Source: Aphanomyces cochlioides
Taxonomy: Eukaryota > Oomycota > Saprolegniomycetes > Saprolegniales > Verrucalvaceae
Direction of reading: 5' to 3'
Assembly (NCBI GenBank): GCA_019828595.1
Contig: JAHQRK010000031.1
Span: forward strand, 62,001-126,000
Length of the DNA stretch: 64,000 nucleotides
Below are positions 22,630 through 33,390 of the stretch, piece after piece. The notes below the pieces were generated by a model. The model was given only the letters and a program-made list of their open reading frames with translations, was not told the origin of the DNA and ran no database searches. A program made the position numbers and the translations under genes. Position 1 is the stretch's first letter. Each line of letters opens with the position of its first letter.

Positions 22630-22925
22630 AGGTTAGCTAAGTACTCGGACGTTTCTGATAGGACGTCGGTCTTTGGCTTTTTTTCCTTGGGTTTAGGTTT
22701 GTAGTCGAGGAGGGCGTCGATTTCTTCGCCAATTAGTTCGCTCAAAATTTTTAAGTGAGGTTGAACGTCGACTAATTTGTCCGAAATATACTTGGCGCGA
22801 TTCGAGTACTTTCGCGGTTCTTCGAGACGACGGGTGAACCCGTTGGCGACGCGGACGAGGTTGGAGATCTTGTTGTCGAGGCTTGATCGGATGTCGTCGA
22901 CGTCCTTGATTTGATCCGCCTCCAA
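22630..22925 (-). pseudogene. Gypsy-1 upstream gag segment, truncated by the MITE
   Basis: MEADQIKDVDDIRSSLDNKI through DVLSETSEYLANL, about 98 residues, helical and charged, ending in a TAA supplied by the MITE target site. It lies between primer site and gag in the same orientation and continues in sense on the other side of the MITE, so it is probably the N-terminal part of gag. No known domain is recognised. Confidence 0.5.
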
Positions 22926-23272
22926 ATAATGAATTTTACTAAAACTCGCTTTAAACCTACTCTTTTCTACTCAACTCTTGTCGCCTTGGTCGCTCGCCTT
23001 TCGCTTCTTGTTCGCCTTGGTCGCTGTCTTCATGCACGACACGGTCTTTCGCTTACACCAGACGTAAGTGCCCAAGACTCGAGACTCCACCCAAGCAGGC
23101 TCTAGGATGCCCACAGCGCGGGGGAATGCAGCGGACAGGCTCAAACTTTGGTGCTCCCGTAGATCCAACACTGGTCGCTTGAACGGTCAAAGATGAGCCG
23201 TTACGTGAACCAGATAGGATAACCTCTTCGACCCTCGAGCTATGACTCCGGGTCTAAAGTCCTTGATGTCGT

Positions 23273-23290
23273 AACCAAGAAGTTCTACCA
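23273..23290 (-). other. Gypsy-1 primer binding site
   Basis: On the minus strand, TGGTAGAACTTCTTGGTT begins two bases after the 5' LTR, the expected place for a site complementary to a tRNA 3' CCA end. The matching tRNA was not identified. Confidence 0.6.
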
Positions 23291-23383
23291 ACTGTAGTGT
23301 AGTTGATAAGGTCAGAGGAAGATGAGAAGTGAGTTAGATTAGACAGCTTAAAGTTAAATCTATAAACTAAACAATACGGTATA

Positions 23384-25174
23384 CTACTCCGTCCCATATC
23401 TTTTGTCCATGCTGGCTAAAGAGTGGCGGAATTTTTCTAAATGTCCATGGATTTCATTTCTAATTGGCTTATTAGAAAGCACAAACTCTCATCTTTGGTT
23501 GGATAGTTTTTGCAACTTCCAACTTGTTCTTGGTGATGACAAATTCGGCGCCAAAGTTGGCGCCTCACTCATCGAAAGCAGGATTTCACTCGCAGCGCAC
23601 ACAGATTTCATTTCCTAGCTCCTCACAAGGACCTGAAGACAATCAACCACTCTCGAATGCCTAGACCACGCCTTAGAGCAAGGCTCGAGTCTGCAGGTCG
23701 CTCCCGGCGGAAGACCAATATTTCGAATGATGAGAGATGCGCCATCTATGAACGTCTTCTAAAAGCATCAGTCTGCGGCGAAATCCCTCCAAAGGCTAGA
23801 CGAGAGGTAGCACTTCAATTTAAGTGTAGCCCGAAGACTGATTCCCGCATCTGGACACGAGGACAGACATCCATAAACGACGGCGCCATGGCAGCCGATG
23901 TCGACGCCAAAATGCATGGTAAACCTTTGAAATTTAATGTTTTGATCAACTTCTACAGTATCAATTTTAATAGGTGTACTTTTTTAGGAGTTTCTGGCCC
24001 GAAATTCAAATGGACGGACGAAACGATTGAAGAAGCGATCAGACGCGTGCCACACGAAGACCGACAAACGGTGCGACAGCTTGCCACGAAGGCACACATC
24101 CCCAAATCCACAATCTTCAGACGAATGAAGACAAATCCACGCTTCAAAGCTCGGTCATCTACACTCAAGCCATTACTTACCGACTCCAACATGGAACGAA
24201 GGCTCAGCTTTGCCAAGTCTTTTCTCTTACCTTCGTCACATGGCCACCATATCTTCGCAAACATGCATAACTTGGTGCATGTTGATGAAAAATGGTTCTA
24301 TGTAACGAAGGTTAAGAGAAAGGTTTATGCCTTTGAAGACGAAGTCCTTGCCCTGCGTCAAGCCAAGTCGAAATCGTTTATCACGAAGGTCATGTTTCTT
24401 GCTGCAATCGCTCGTCCAAGGTACGACCATCACCGACGCTCTTTCTTTGATGGAAAGCTCGGTATATGGCCTTTCGTTGAACGAACGTTTGCAAAAAGAA
24501 CAAGCAAAAACCGACCCAAGGGGACGCCAATTCTCTCCCCGCAGTCTGTGACTGCCGACGTCTACAACGAAATGATTCTGCGCAGCGTAGTACCTGCCAT
24601 CCAAGCGAAAATGCCTGTCTTGGGACAGAACCAAATGGTTCTCATCCAGCAAGATAATGCTGGCGCTCATGGTCAAGTATCGACGGAATATTTGACGGCC
24701 CACGGGATTGAAAACGTTGGCGTTACACCCCAACCACTGAATAGTCCAGATTTCAATGTTTTAGATTTAGGACTATTTAACGCTATTCAAAGCCTGCAGC
24801 TCCAAAAAAGCTCTAGAAACATCGAAGAGCTTATTGGAACTGTTGAGAGTGCCTTTTGTGAGTTGCCCAAGGACACTGTGTCGAAGTCCTTCATTACTTG
24901 GCAAAATGTGATGGAGTTGTCTATTGCGATAGGTGGAAGCAACAATTACAAGCTTCCGCACATGCAGAAAGACTCGACGATTGAAGACCTCACTGCATTC
25001 AACCTTCGAATTCACTTGGAGGAGTAGTTTTGTAATAAAATACTTCTATGAATATTATTTTTGTCATAAATATAGATTTATACAGTAGCATAGTGAAATC
25101 AAGTGTACCATGACACTCATTGTATACTTTAATCCAGTCGAAAACTGAGGGACAAAAGATATGGGACGGAGTAG
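23384..25174 (+). mobile_element. Plant-type mariner element, apparently intact
   Basis: 1,791 bp with perfect 25 bp terminal inverted repeats starting CTACTCCGTCCCATATC, flanked by TA at 23382-23383 and 25175-25176. The uninterrupted LTR copy at 17.2 kb shows the empty site. The CTCCGTCCC end is like those of plant mariner/Stowaway elements. It carries one uninterrupted transposase gene. Confidence 0.95.
23657..25027 (+). CDS. Mariner-like transposase (plant-type, DDxD with DLG motif)
   Basis: Cut-and-paste transposase acting on the flanking 25 bp repeats. A 69 nt GT-AG intron (23919-23987) is inferred because the same phase-1 intron site occurs in the copy at 44.4 kb; removing it gives 433 residues. 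The N-terminus is basic (MPRPRLRARLESAGRSRRK) with HTH segments (REVALQFKCSP and VRQLATKAHIPKSTIFRRM), then the linker STLKPLLTDSNMERRL. Catalytic residues after splicing: Asp about 190 in VHVDEKWFY, Asp about 310 in IQQDNAGAHG, and Asp about 347 in NVLDLGLFNAIQSL, 36 residues on. All motifs are whole, so this copy could be active and could mobilise the related dead copies and Stowaway-like MITEs. Confidence 0.93.
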   Translation: MPRPRLRARLESAGRSRRKTNISNDERCAIYERLLKASVCGEIPPKARREVALQFKCSPKTDSRIWTRGQTSINDGAMAADVDAKMHGKPLKFNVLINFYSINFNRCTFLGVSGPKFKWTDETIEEAIRRVPHEDRQTVRQLATKAHIPKSTIFRRMKTNPRFKARSSTLKPLLTDSNMERRLSFAKSFLLPSSHGHHIFANMHNLVHVDEKWFYVTKVKRKVYAFEDEVLALRQAKSKSFITKVMFLAAIARPRYDHHRRSFFDGKLGIWPFVERTFAKRTSKNRPKGTPILSPQSVTADVYNEMILRSVVPAIQAKMPVLGQNQMVLIQQDNAGAHGQVSTEYLTAHGIENVGVTPQPLNSPDFNVLDLGLFNAIQSLQLQKSSRNIEELIGTVESAFCELPKDTVSKSFITWQNVMELSIAIGGSNNYKLPHMQKDSTIEDLTAFNLRIHLEE

Positions 25175-25353
25175 TAGTTTTCGATATACACAAGGCACGG
25201 CTACGGAATAATCTTCTGAAGGCCGTACACTCCCTGAGAACACACGTGCCTCTGGCTAATCTCAACTTAGTCAGATGGTGTCGTCAGCGTTGGACACGCT
25301 TGACTCGACACCCGTCTTACCAGGCGACAACTATTAACCATTGATTTATTACA

Positions 25354-25487
25354 GGAGCCTTGGTCGTGGTCGCACCAGGAGCAGCAGTCTTGTTGCTAGC
25401 AGAGGGAGCCGCCGTCGTTGTGATGTTGGCAGCGTTTTGCTTGGCAAACTGGAAGAGCGTCTTGATGGTCCATGGGAACGACGCCGT
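25354..25487 (-). pseudogene. Elicitin-like gene copy A, middle fragment
   Basis: Reads SFPWTIKTLFQFAKQNAANI followed by TTTAAPSASNKTAAPGATT, matching the end of the elicitin domain and the start of the stalk in copy B. It is bounded on one side by the gypsy-1 target duplication GGAGC and on the other by the 9 bp duplication CGACGCCGT (25479-25487) of the foldback element. Unlike copy B, this piece keeps the frame across the TTT-AAPSAS junction. Confidence 0.9.
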
Positions 25488-25697
25488 GAGAAAAATGTTT
25501 CTGCACACAGGAAAACAGAAACTACACACAGAAAATCGGGAATCACAGGAAATATTTGGGAATCACACACTTGTGTATCAATATCAGTACTGTGGAACAC
25601 TGTGCTCCTCTCTCGTCACACAGACTGGGCATGTTCCCTGCAAAGCACTTTGGTCTACAGGGAGTGACGGGGGAATGCCCACACGGGGGAGAGGAAG

Positions 25698-26109
25698 TGC
25701 AACGGGGCCGTTGCTAGTCAAGCCAATGAAGTCACGTCAAGATCACGACGTGTTATAAGAACACCGGGTTATAAGAACCCATCGAAGGAAGATTGAAGTT
25801 GGAAGCTCCGGAAGCTTCCAAGCGAGACTCACGCGACGCAAGGCGTGTACACGCGTGAGCAACGAAGCTCGGAGCGATGTGGCTCATCAAGGAAGAAGTA
25901 TGCGGGTAAAGCAGCGAGTGCTTTACCATTGAAGAATGATGCGTGAGTTACGACGTCGAACGACGTGAAGATCGTTTGTTGTTAGAGCGCGGCTGCGAGT
26001 AGCGCAGCCGCCGGTTTGGAGCCGATCCTGTTAGGATAGCTCACTCTTAAATTTGCCAGCTAACAAGCTTGTGTGATCAACACTTCCTCTGCGCTCAAGC
26101 ACTGTTACA
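25698..26109 (+). repeat. Gypsy-2 5' LTR
   Basis: Compared base by base with the 3' LTR; no difference seen. It contains inverted GGAAGCTCCGGAAGCTTCC-type and GCGGCTGCG/CGCAGCCGC blocks that could fold in the transcript. Confidence 0.95.
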
Positions 26110-26111
26110 CC

Positions 26112-26129
26112 TGGTAGCACTCTAGTTCG
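26112..26129 (+). other. Gypsy-2 primer binding site
   Basis: TGGTAGCACTCTAGTTCG starts two bases after the 5' LTR. The first eight bases resemble the gypsy-1 site at the same spacing. The priming tRNA was not identified. Confidence 0.6.
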
Positions 26130-26143
26130 TTCAAGGACCGAAC

Positions 26144-27349
26144 ATGCCGATCGAATACTTCTCCTACTTTACCGAAGACCACCGTGAAACCCTCGAAGGA
26201 CTACGCGAGTTGATGGGAGATGAAGACCTCGCAGTGATGCTGTCGAACCGCGACGAGCAACACTTGCTCCACCTCGTTGAGGTTATCGGTCGTTACGCTG
26301 CTAACGCGAGATTGGAGGAGCGCGACGATAGCGCACTTCTTCATGAAGAGTCCTCGCGAAAACTCAAGAATCAAATCTTGGACCTTGAAGGTCAGATTGT
26401 ATCGCTCATGGCGTCAAGAGCCAGACAAGAAGAAGCGCTTCGACTAATGCGCGAAGAGTGCGCCGCGTACCAAGCGCGAGCACATTTTGCGGAGCTCCGA
26501 CCAAGAGAAGACGAGTCATTTGAAGACGGTGATATCCGTCACGGCCACGAAGGCAAGGGCGTCGAGTTGGACGTGTCAAAGTTCAGTGGTCAAGAATCCG
26601 ACCACGTAATGAGGTGGTTATTGCAAGTTATTATCGCCGCGGATGCTCTGTGCATCCGCAAGGAATCTATCAAGGTGACTTTTGCCATGTCCCACCTGAA
26701 GGGACGGGCTGAAGCCTGAGCGTATTCCCTTCGCATGGGGAATCCCAACTGCTTCCCAACATTGGAGGACTTTGCAAGTCAGCTGAAGAAAGCTTTCTTA
26801 CCGCCGAACAGCGATTTCCGAAATCGCTCGCGTTTCCTCAACGCCGCTCAAGGGAAGCAGACGATCCGCGAGTTCGTTCACGAACTCCGCTACCTCTACG
26901 CGAGCATGAACGATGTGAGGTCTCTCCCCGAATCCACGCGGGTGACCGTATTCATGAACGGTTTGAACAAGGGCCCAGCCCGGACGGAACTATTCCGTCG
27001 ATACCCAGAAACGTTTGACGAAGCCGTCAGCATCGCATTATCTGAAGACTTCTCCCAAAACTTGGCGCGTGCCAGCGCGTCCGACTCCATGGATATGGAC
27101 ATTTCGTCCATGGGTCAAATACCCCAGCGCTATCAAGCCGGTCAGCCCTCACCAGACAAGCGCTGCTATGAATGCAAGCAGTCGGGCCATTTTGCCCGAA
27201 GTTGTCCACAACGAAGCGACTCGCGTCGCCGTGAGATGTCACCACGGCGAAGTCATTCCCGCATGGGAAGTCCAAGTTTTCCCGGCCGTGGACAAAGCGA
27301 ACGAGCGCCTTTCTCCCCTCGATCGCAGGGAAAAGGCAGCACCCAGTAG
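26144..27349 (+). pseudogene. Gypsy-2 gag with in-frame TGA
   Basis: Starts MPIEYFSYFTEDHRETLEGL. It has a Glu/Arg/Leu-rich coiled-coil stretch (residues about 70-120), a capsid-like region and, after a single TGA at 26717-26719 (AEA-stop-AYSLRMGNPN), the rest of capsid (TLEDFASQLKKAFLPPNSDF, IREFVHELRYLYASM). The zinc knuckle CYECKQSGHFARSC and an Arg/Ser-rich end follow. The family usually has a Trp here, so TGG to TGA is the simplest reading. The protein would coat element RNA. The 402-codon frame is otherwise unbroken. Confidence 0.88.
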
Positions 27350-27438
27350 GCGCGAGGCGACCTGCTGGGGCGGAACTGGGTCTTCCCTTTGATCGCGGTG
27401 GCAATGCGATTGCGGAGGGCCTAGCCTCGGGCACACTT

Positions 27439-30400
27439 TTGTGCCAGATTGGATTGCATTCGAAGATGTTGTCCTTTGGGATACCGATGCCGGGTTTCCC
27501 AAGGACGTTGAAGGTGTTGATTGATTGCGGCGCATCGGAAAATTATGTGCGAAAAGAGTCGATGATGATGAACAAGGAAAAGCTTAAGAAGCGGTCGCAA
27601 GTAGCGACGGTCGAGCGACGGTCAGGGTGAAGATCGCCGATGTTTCGGTGGCAGAACAGCCACGAGTATTGATAACTCTGCCCACACGAGTTGGACAGTT
27701 TGTATCGGACGAGACGTATTTCGTCATTGATTTGGATGAGCGATGGGATCTCATCCTGGGAATGGGTTGGTTGGAGAAGCATCAGCCGACTATCAACTGG
27801 AAGTTGAAGACAGTATCCAAGTCGTTGGACGCCAACAAGGCTTTGGGTTTGGTGAGTAATGAGCCCACACCCAATGAGACAAAGTCTCCGCGTCGAGTTA
27901 CGCTCGCCGCCGAAGGCTTGGCAACCCACGGCCACGATATTGATTTGATGAAGGCCGCTGAAGGACGGAGGATTGCCTCAGCGGATGAAGACTGCGATGG
28001 TACCGGAGATACCATGACAAGTGAAGACCATGTCGACATCTGGGGTGTCGAGTGCGATCTGGAAAGAGCACCTCGCGATGCGGGCGCTGGGTCTACGGAC
28101 GACCAGATGAAGAGAAAGGACGCGGCTATGTCCTGGAGAACGGCGCAAGATAGCGATTTGAAAGCGCCGCGCGATACGGGCGCTGGGTCTGGAGTTGACC
28201 CCGAAAGAAAGAAGGACTTGGATGTGTCCTGGGAATTGAACCGAGAAACACAGTGGAATACGTGGAAGAATGCGAACAGCACGCGAGAAGCGCCCTGTTT
28301 TGGAATTACAAGAGAGCAACTGAATGCTCTGCGAGATCGATGCCGCCAGAAGAAGCGCCGTGTCGGCTGAAAGAATTTCCGCTTGAACAACGTCGCCATC
28401 GTGCGCGGCGTTACGCCAGAGGAACTAGTCCTCAGTCAGTGCGACTTGGAGGAGTTACCTCAAGCGGCTGAAGAAATTGTGAAGCTCCCGGAGATGAGCT
28501 TCACCGAGTTTGAAGAAGCTCTACGACGACAGGAAGTCGTGAGTATTGCGCTTATCCAAGCAGTGGATGAGGTTGCGCTGAGTTCCTCTTCAACCATCGA
28601 CGCAGAGGTCGCCGATGGCCCGAACCCGAAGACTACTTACGCCTCAACATGGGTCGCGTTGAAGACAAACGCATTTTATGATTTGATTCGGGAATTCGAA
28701 GACATATTCCCTGAAGAAGTTCCTCAAGCCCTTCCGAAGGACAAGGGAGTGAGGCACGAGATCGACCTCCTCCCTGGCACCAAGTGATGCGTGACGCGGC
28801 AGTGGCCGCTGGCCAAAGAACAAGTGGACCACATTGACGCTTTCTTCGAGGAGAGAAGACAAGCGGGGCACGTTCGCCCGAGTACGTCACCTCACTCCAG
28901 CCCTACGTTCTGTGTGAAGAAACCTACTGGAGGTTGGCGTATCGTACACGCTTTCAATAATCTGAACGCCGCGACGATTCCGGCACAAACACCAATCCCA
29001 AGGAAGGACGTTATCATTGATGGGATGGCTGGGTCGACTATGTTCAACCATCGACCTGCGCGATGGATTTTATCAAATCCTGATGAGAATATGTGATATC
29101 CCGAAGACAGCGGTATCGACGCCGAGCGGGATGCTCTGGGAGTGGCTAGTGATGCCACAGGGCTTGTCTAATGCCCCGGCGACGTTCAACCGTCTAGTGA
29201 CGGACAAGCTACGGCACCTCCGCGACTTTGCGCCGTCGTATTTCGACGACATTTACGTACACAGTCGAGCGTCGAAGGGTGTCTCTGACACGGAAGTTCA
29301 TCGAGGGCACTTGCGCGCCCTGTTCCAAGTTCTACGAGAGAACGGTCTCTACGCGAATCTACAGAAGTGTATGTTTGGGGTTGACGAGATCCCTGTCCTG
29401 GGGGACTTTGTCGGCATCAACGGCTGCCGAGTCGACCCTGCGAAGGTCGAAGCCGTTACGAGTTGGCCGACTCCCCAAACCGTTAGCGAATTGCGAAGTT
29501 GGCTTGGGTTAGCCACTTACCTCCACAAGTTTTCGAAGAACTTCGCGTCGATCGCACGGCCCCTGTCGGCCCTCCTTGCGAAGGACGCCCCATGGGTTTG
29601 GTCGGACGAGTGTCAGTCCCCGTTTGATGGGATCAAACGGAGCTTGATCGAAGCTCCTGTTTTGGCACTGCCGGACTTTTCACGTCCATTTTCGGTGGTT
29701 TGTGACGCCTCCATCCAAGGCATTGGCTGTTGCCTCATGCAAGAAGACGCATCGGGCATGAATCGCCCAGTGTCGTATCAGTCACGGCAACTGCGGGCGG
29801 CGGAACGAAATTATCCTGTTCACGATCTAGAATTGTTGGCGGTCAAGTACGCCCTGGTGAAGTTCCGAATTTATCTCCTGGGCTCGAAGCCCTTCGTGGT
29901 CTACACCGACCACGCGTCGCTCAAATACACGGTGAAGTCGCCTCACATTTCCGAACGCATGGCTCGTTGGCTGGCTTTCTTTGCCGAGTTCAACATGACA
30001 GTGGAGTACAAACCTGGGCGAGAAAATGTGCTCGCGGACGCATTGTCGCGTCGTCCGATGACTGAGATATCGTCCTCCGTCGAGTTAAACCGTTTGACAC
30101 AAGTCCATTCCGACTTGTCGGATCGCATCCGTCGCGCGTATCGAATGAATCCCTCCTTGCGACCTATTGTCGCGAACTTTCGTTCGCCCAAGCCGGACAC
30201 TACCCTTTACGAGCGTTACTCAATGCGTGATGGCATTCTGTATTTCCAGCCCGCGACATCGACGTCGCCTCGCATCGTGGTCCCGTGCGACACACAGCTC
30301 CGCGTCGACCTGGTGTCGGAGCACAACGCCACGCCCAGCGGATGCCACTTTGGCCGTGACAAGACGTACGTCACTCTGGCGCGGCGGTTTTGGTGGCCGC

Positions 30401-32008
30401 GTATGTACAAGACAATGGCCAGATATGTGGCATCTTGTTCTATATGCCAGAAGGTGAAGTCGTCACCGAGCATTCGCGCTCCAGCGCAGAAGTTTCAAAG
30501 ACCCCGAGGACGTTTGGTCCTCTGTCAATATGGACTACATTTTTGGCTAACCCCGGGATGGTCGAGGTAATACGGGCATATGGACGTGTGTGGATCGAGC
30601 ATCCAAGTTCCTGGTGGCTATACCCGTGAAGGATTCCATCACGGCGGAGCAGTCCGCGAAGATTTTCTTTGACACGATCTACTGTCGTTTTGGATTACCC
30701 TCGTCCATCGTGTCGGACCGTGACCCCCGGTTCACCAGCAAATTTTGGATTGCTTTGTTCTCGCTGGTGGGCACCAAGCTGAATATGTCCACTTCGGACC
30801 ATCCTGAGTCGGATGGTCAAACAGAACGCGCGAATCGCGTTATTGAAGACGTTTTGCGCTGCTTTGCGCAGTCCCGACAGAAGACTTGGAGTTCTTTATT
30901 GCCCCATGTGGAGTTTGCTTACAATACTGCCACCAATGTGACGACGGGTTTCTCTCCGTTTTACGTGAACTTTCTGCGCCATCCGCGCCTTCCGTCCTCC
31001 ATTGACGACGCTATTTTAAGTGGGGGAGGATATTGGGCTGCATCAACCCACAGCGCTGGATGGGTTCCTAACACCCACGAGGACGATCCTCCGGCAAGAA
31101 CGATCGCCTCAGTTGAACACTTTGTGAAGGTCCGAGAATCAATTATTCTCCAAGTTCAAGACAACATAGCCTTGGCCCAAGAGAGGCAGGCGAAATATGC
31201 CAATCAACAAGGAAGACAAAACAAAAATGCATTCAAGATTGGCGACGAAGTACTCCTACACCGCTCAGTGGTTCCAAAGGCCGTGTTAGGAAACACTAAG
31301 CTCCAGCTTCAGTGGTGGGGCCCATACCCTATTACAAAAGTGATCAGTCGAACATCCTTTCGATTGGCGCTGCCGGCCGAGTGGAACATCCACGACGTAT
31401 TCTACGTGGGCAAGTTAAAGCCGTACATACCTCGGGATTCGGAGGCGGCGCAGCCAGAGCAGGTGCCGCAGATGGCACGGCCACACCACGAGCTTGGCGA
31501 TCCTCTTGGGAAAGTCGATCAAGACCAGCGTCAACAAACTGAGGGAGACGCTCCGTACGGCGCAGTAGTCGCTCGACCATCGGTCCAAGCTCGAGCAGCT
31601 TCTCGACGCGGGCCGACATCGCATCCACCACCGATCGAAGATTCTTCACGGAGACTTGAAGAACAGCGACATCATATTGGGAATCAGTCATCCAATGGTC
31701 ATCAAAATCATGGCGGCGTCGAGGGAGGTCGGCGACAGGCGGTCGCGGAGGTAGCTTCTCCTCGTCGCTCCAGGCGTCTTCAGGCGAAGCGGAATGGCCG
31801 CGGTGGTGCGACTGAGCACGTGAACGAGAGCGACGACTTGCATGCGAGGACGACCGACGACGAGACGACTGGGAACGAGAGCGCGAGCGCTCGTGCGAAC
31901 CAGCAGGTGCTCGATGCCACGGGCCGAAGATCTCGGGTCCATATCGAGAGACCAACTAAAAGAACAATGATTACAAGAAGTCAGACAAGGTCGGTTACCT
32001 CGCTGTAG
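27439..32008 (+). pseudogene. Gypsy-2 pol (protease, RT, RNase H, integrase), several lesions
   Basis: Protease: LIDCGASENYV (Cys for the usual Ser), then WDLILGMGWLEKHQPTINWK. RT: CVTRQWPLAKEQVDHIDAFF, GGWRIVHAFNNLN, TIDLRDGFYQI, active site YFDDIYVHSR. RNase H: VVCDASIQGIGCCL and VVYTDHASLKYTV. Integrase: the CSICQKVK zinc site, VNMDYIFG, IVSDRDPRFTSKFW, DHPESDGQTERANRVIED, then a Trp-Gly-Pro-Tyr C-terminal region and a long Arg-rich tail. Lesions are an 11 bp tandem repeat shifting frame near 27615, in-frame TGA at 28368 and 28785, a frame change near 29040-29090, another near 30510, and TAA in the first integrase motif near 30550. Two degenerate APRD-GAGS units lie at 28,070-28,240. Confidence 0.93.
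31344..31955 (-). other. Antisense ORF opposite the gypsy-2 pol tail
   Basis: A 203-codon frame with SR/RS-rich N-terminus (HERSRSRSQSSRRRSSSHAS), then a heptad-like part (DVAVLQVSVKNLRSVVDAMS, RVEKLLELGPMVERLL). It lies fully opposite the Arg-rich integrase extension, so it may be only a complement of biased codons. No homologue is known to me. Confidence 0.25.
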
Positions 32009-32095
32009 CGTTGCGATCGGGCTATGAGCGAGCCGGTCGTTAGCGGCGTTGTCCTTTCCCATCAAACGTCAGGTCAGCACGGCAGCTTGCGATTT

Positions 32096-32108
32096 AAGTG
32101 GGGGAGGG
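32096..32108 (+). other. Gypsy-2 polypurine tract
   Basis: AAGTGGGGGAGGG abuts the 3' LTR. Confidence 0.85.
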
Positions 32109-32520
32109 TGCAACGGGGCCGTTGCTAGTCAAGCCAATGAAGTCACGTCAAGATCACGACGTGTTATAAGAACACCGGGTTATAAGAACCCATCGAAGGA
32201 AGATTGAAGTTGGAAGCTCCGGAAGCTTCCAAGCGAGACTCACGCGACGCAAGGCGTGTACACGCGTGAGCAACGAAGCTCGGAGCGATGTGGCTCATCA
32301 AGGAAGAAGTATGCGGGTAAAGCAGCGAGTGCTTTACCATTGAAGAATGATGCGTGAGTTACGACGTCGAACGACGTGAAGATCGTTTGTTGTTAGAGCG
32401 CGGCTGCGAGTAGCGCAGCCGCCGGTTTGGAGCCGATCCTGTTAGGATAGCTCACTCTTAAATTTGCCAGCTAACAAGCTTGTGTGATCAACACTTCCTC
32501 TGCGCTCAAGCACTGTTACA
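32109..32520 (+). repeat. Gypsy-2 3' LTR
   Basis: 412 bp, identical to the 5' LTR, followed by the GGAAG duplication. Confidence 0.95.
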
Positions 32521-32638
32521 GGAAGCATTCTACTAGTATATGTTTGCTAGGACCTGACGACTATACCCTTGTCAATGACAGAAAATAGCGATGAAGACAG
32601 AAAGAGATAGGTTCATGGATGTGAAAATGCATTGTGAC

Positions 32639-33211
32639 TATGACTTCGTATATTCATATGGACGTATTTTTGTACTTGTATAATACAGTGTACAATCCAA
32701 TCGATTAGCACAATATGTACACCTTTACTTTAACTAAGAGAAAACTTTTTTGTGTACAAATGAGTAAAACTCCCGTTAACTCTTTCCTGTAAACGATTTG
32801 CTCGGCAATTTGCAGGAAATAATCTGTTTAGAGGCAGTCTTTGTGCACTTGAAGTCAAAGACGGCGATGGAAAGATGAATCTTGGCAGTCACACACCTAC
32901 CGTGACTTGATTGGACAAAAATAATTCATTTTGACTGGACAATAATATATTTTTGAAACATCTGATACACGCTAGAGAATTTTCCTGCCTGTCGCTGCGT
33001 GTGCATGATGACGCATAGAGTGCATCGTCTCTATATATTATATAGATAAATTACCAACGTTGGATGTCATATCTTCGATGCCAATGACTTTCCGATCAAC
33101 TTCAAACTGGATGCAGCTTCATTAATAAGTACACAATAGTACATGTGTACAGTACAAGTGTGCAAATGGACTGTACTGTACAATGAATTATACGTATTAT
33201 ACGAAGCGATA
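32639..33211. mobile_element. hAT-like MITE inside the foldback arm
   Basis: 573 bp flanked by ATTGTGAC at 32631-32638 and 33212-33219. The opposite foldback arm (around 34,810) has the uninterrupted site. The ends TATGACTTCGTATA and, inverted, TATCGCTTCGTATA form an imperfect 14 bp terminal repeat. An 8 bp duplication is the hAT hallmark. No ORF. Confidence 0.8.
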
Positions 33212-33349
33212 ATTGTGACGTGTAATTTGAAGGAGCAGACGTCAACGTCGTTGTGATAGAACTGCTCATGTTCAATGAGCTAACGCGAGTTCTTTGCTAA
33301 GAATTGTGCCTCATGTAACTGTCAAGGCCAGTGGCCGTTGTGATAGGAT

Positions 33350-33390
33350 GACAGCGTTTGAACCTGGAGGTTGCAGGTTCGAGTCCAGGC
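33350..33390 (+). other. tRNA-like sequence with B-box in the foldback arm
   Basis: GGTTCGAGTCC at 33376-33386 fits the pol III B box GGTTCRANNCC, and a loose A-box-like TGGCCGTTGTG lies upstream near 33332. The T-arm does not pair as a real tRNA would, so this is a tRNA-derived or SINE-like remnant rather than a gene. Confidence 0.4.

Larger units (their letters stand above)
17186..25353 (-). mobile_element. Ty3/gypsy chromovirus inserted in elicitin copy A
   Basis: LTRs start TGTAATAAAT and end CTACACTACA on the minus strand. They lie at 17186-17459 (3' LTR) and 23293-25353 (5' LTR, enlarged by a mariner). The target duplication GGAGC is at 17181-17185 and 25354-25358. The order is gag, protease, reverse transcriptase, RNase H, integrase, chromodomain, all minus strand and mostly broken. 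The two LTRs differ by several substitutions and a small indel (TCTATATCTATAAAC against TCTATAAAC), so it is older than the second gypsy element. Confidence 0.95.
23293..25353 (-). repeat. Gypsy-1 5' LTR interrupted by a mariner
   Basis: The two halves, 23293-23383 and 25175-25353, join at TA into the same sequence as the 3' LTR. Confidence 0.9.
25698..32520 (+). mobile_element. Ty3/gypsy element 2, young by LTR identity
   Basis: Identical 412 bp LTRs (TGCAACGGGG to CACTGTTACA) at 25698-26109 and 32109-32520, with target duplication GGAAG at 25693-25697 and 32521-32525. It encodes gag, protease, RT, RNase H and integrase on the plus strand with several internal stops and frame changes. Confidence 0.96.
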
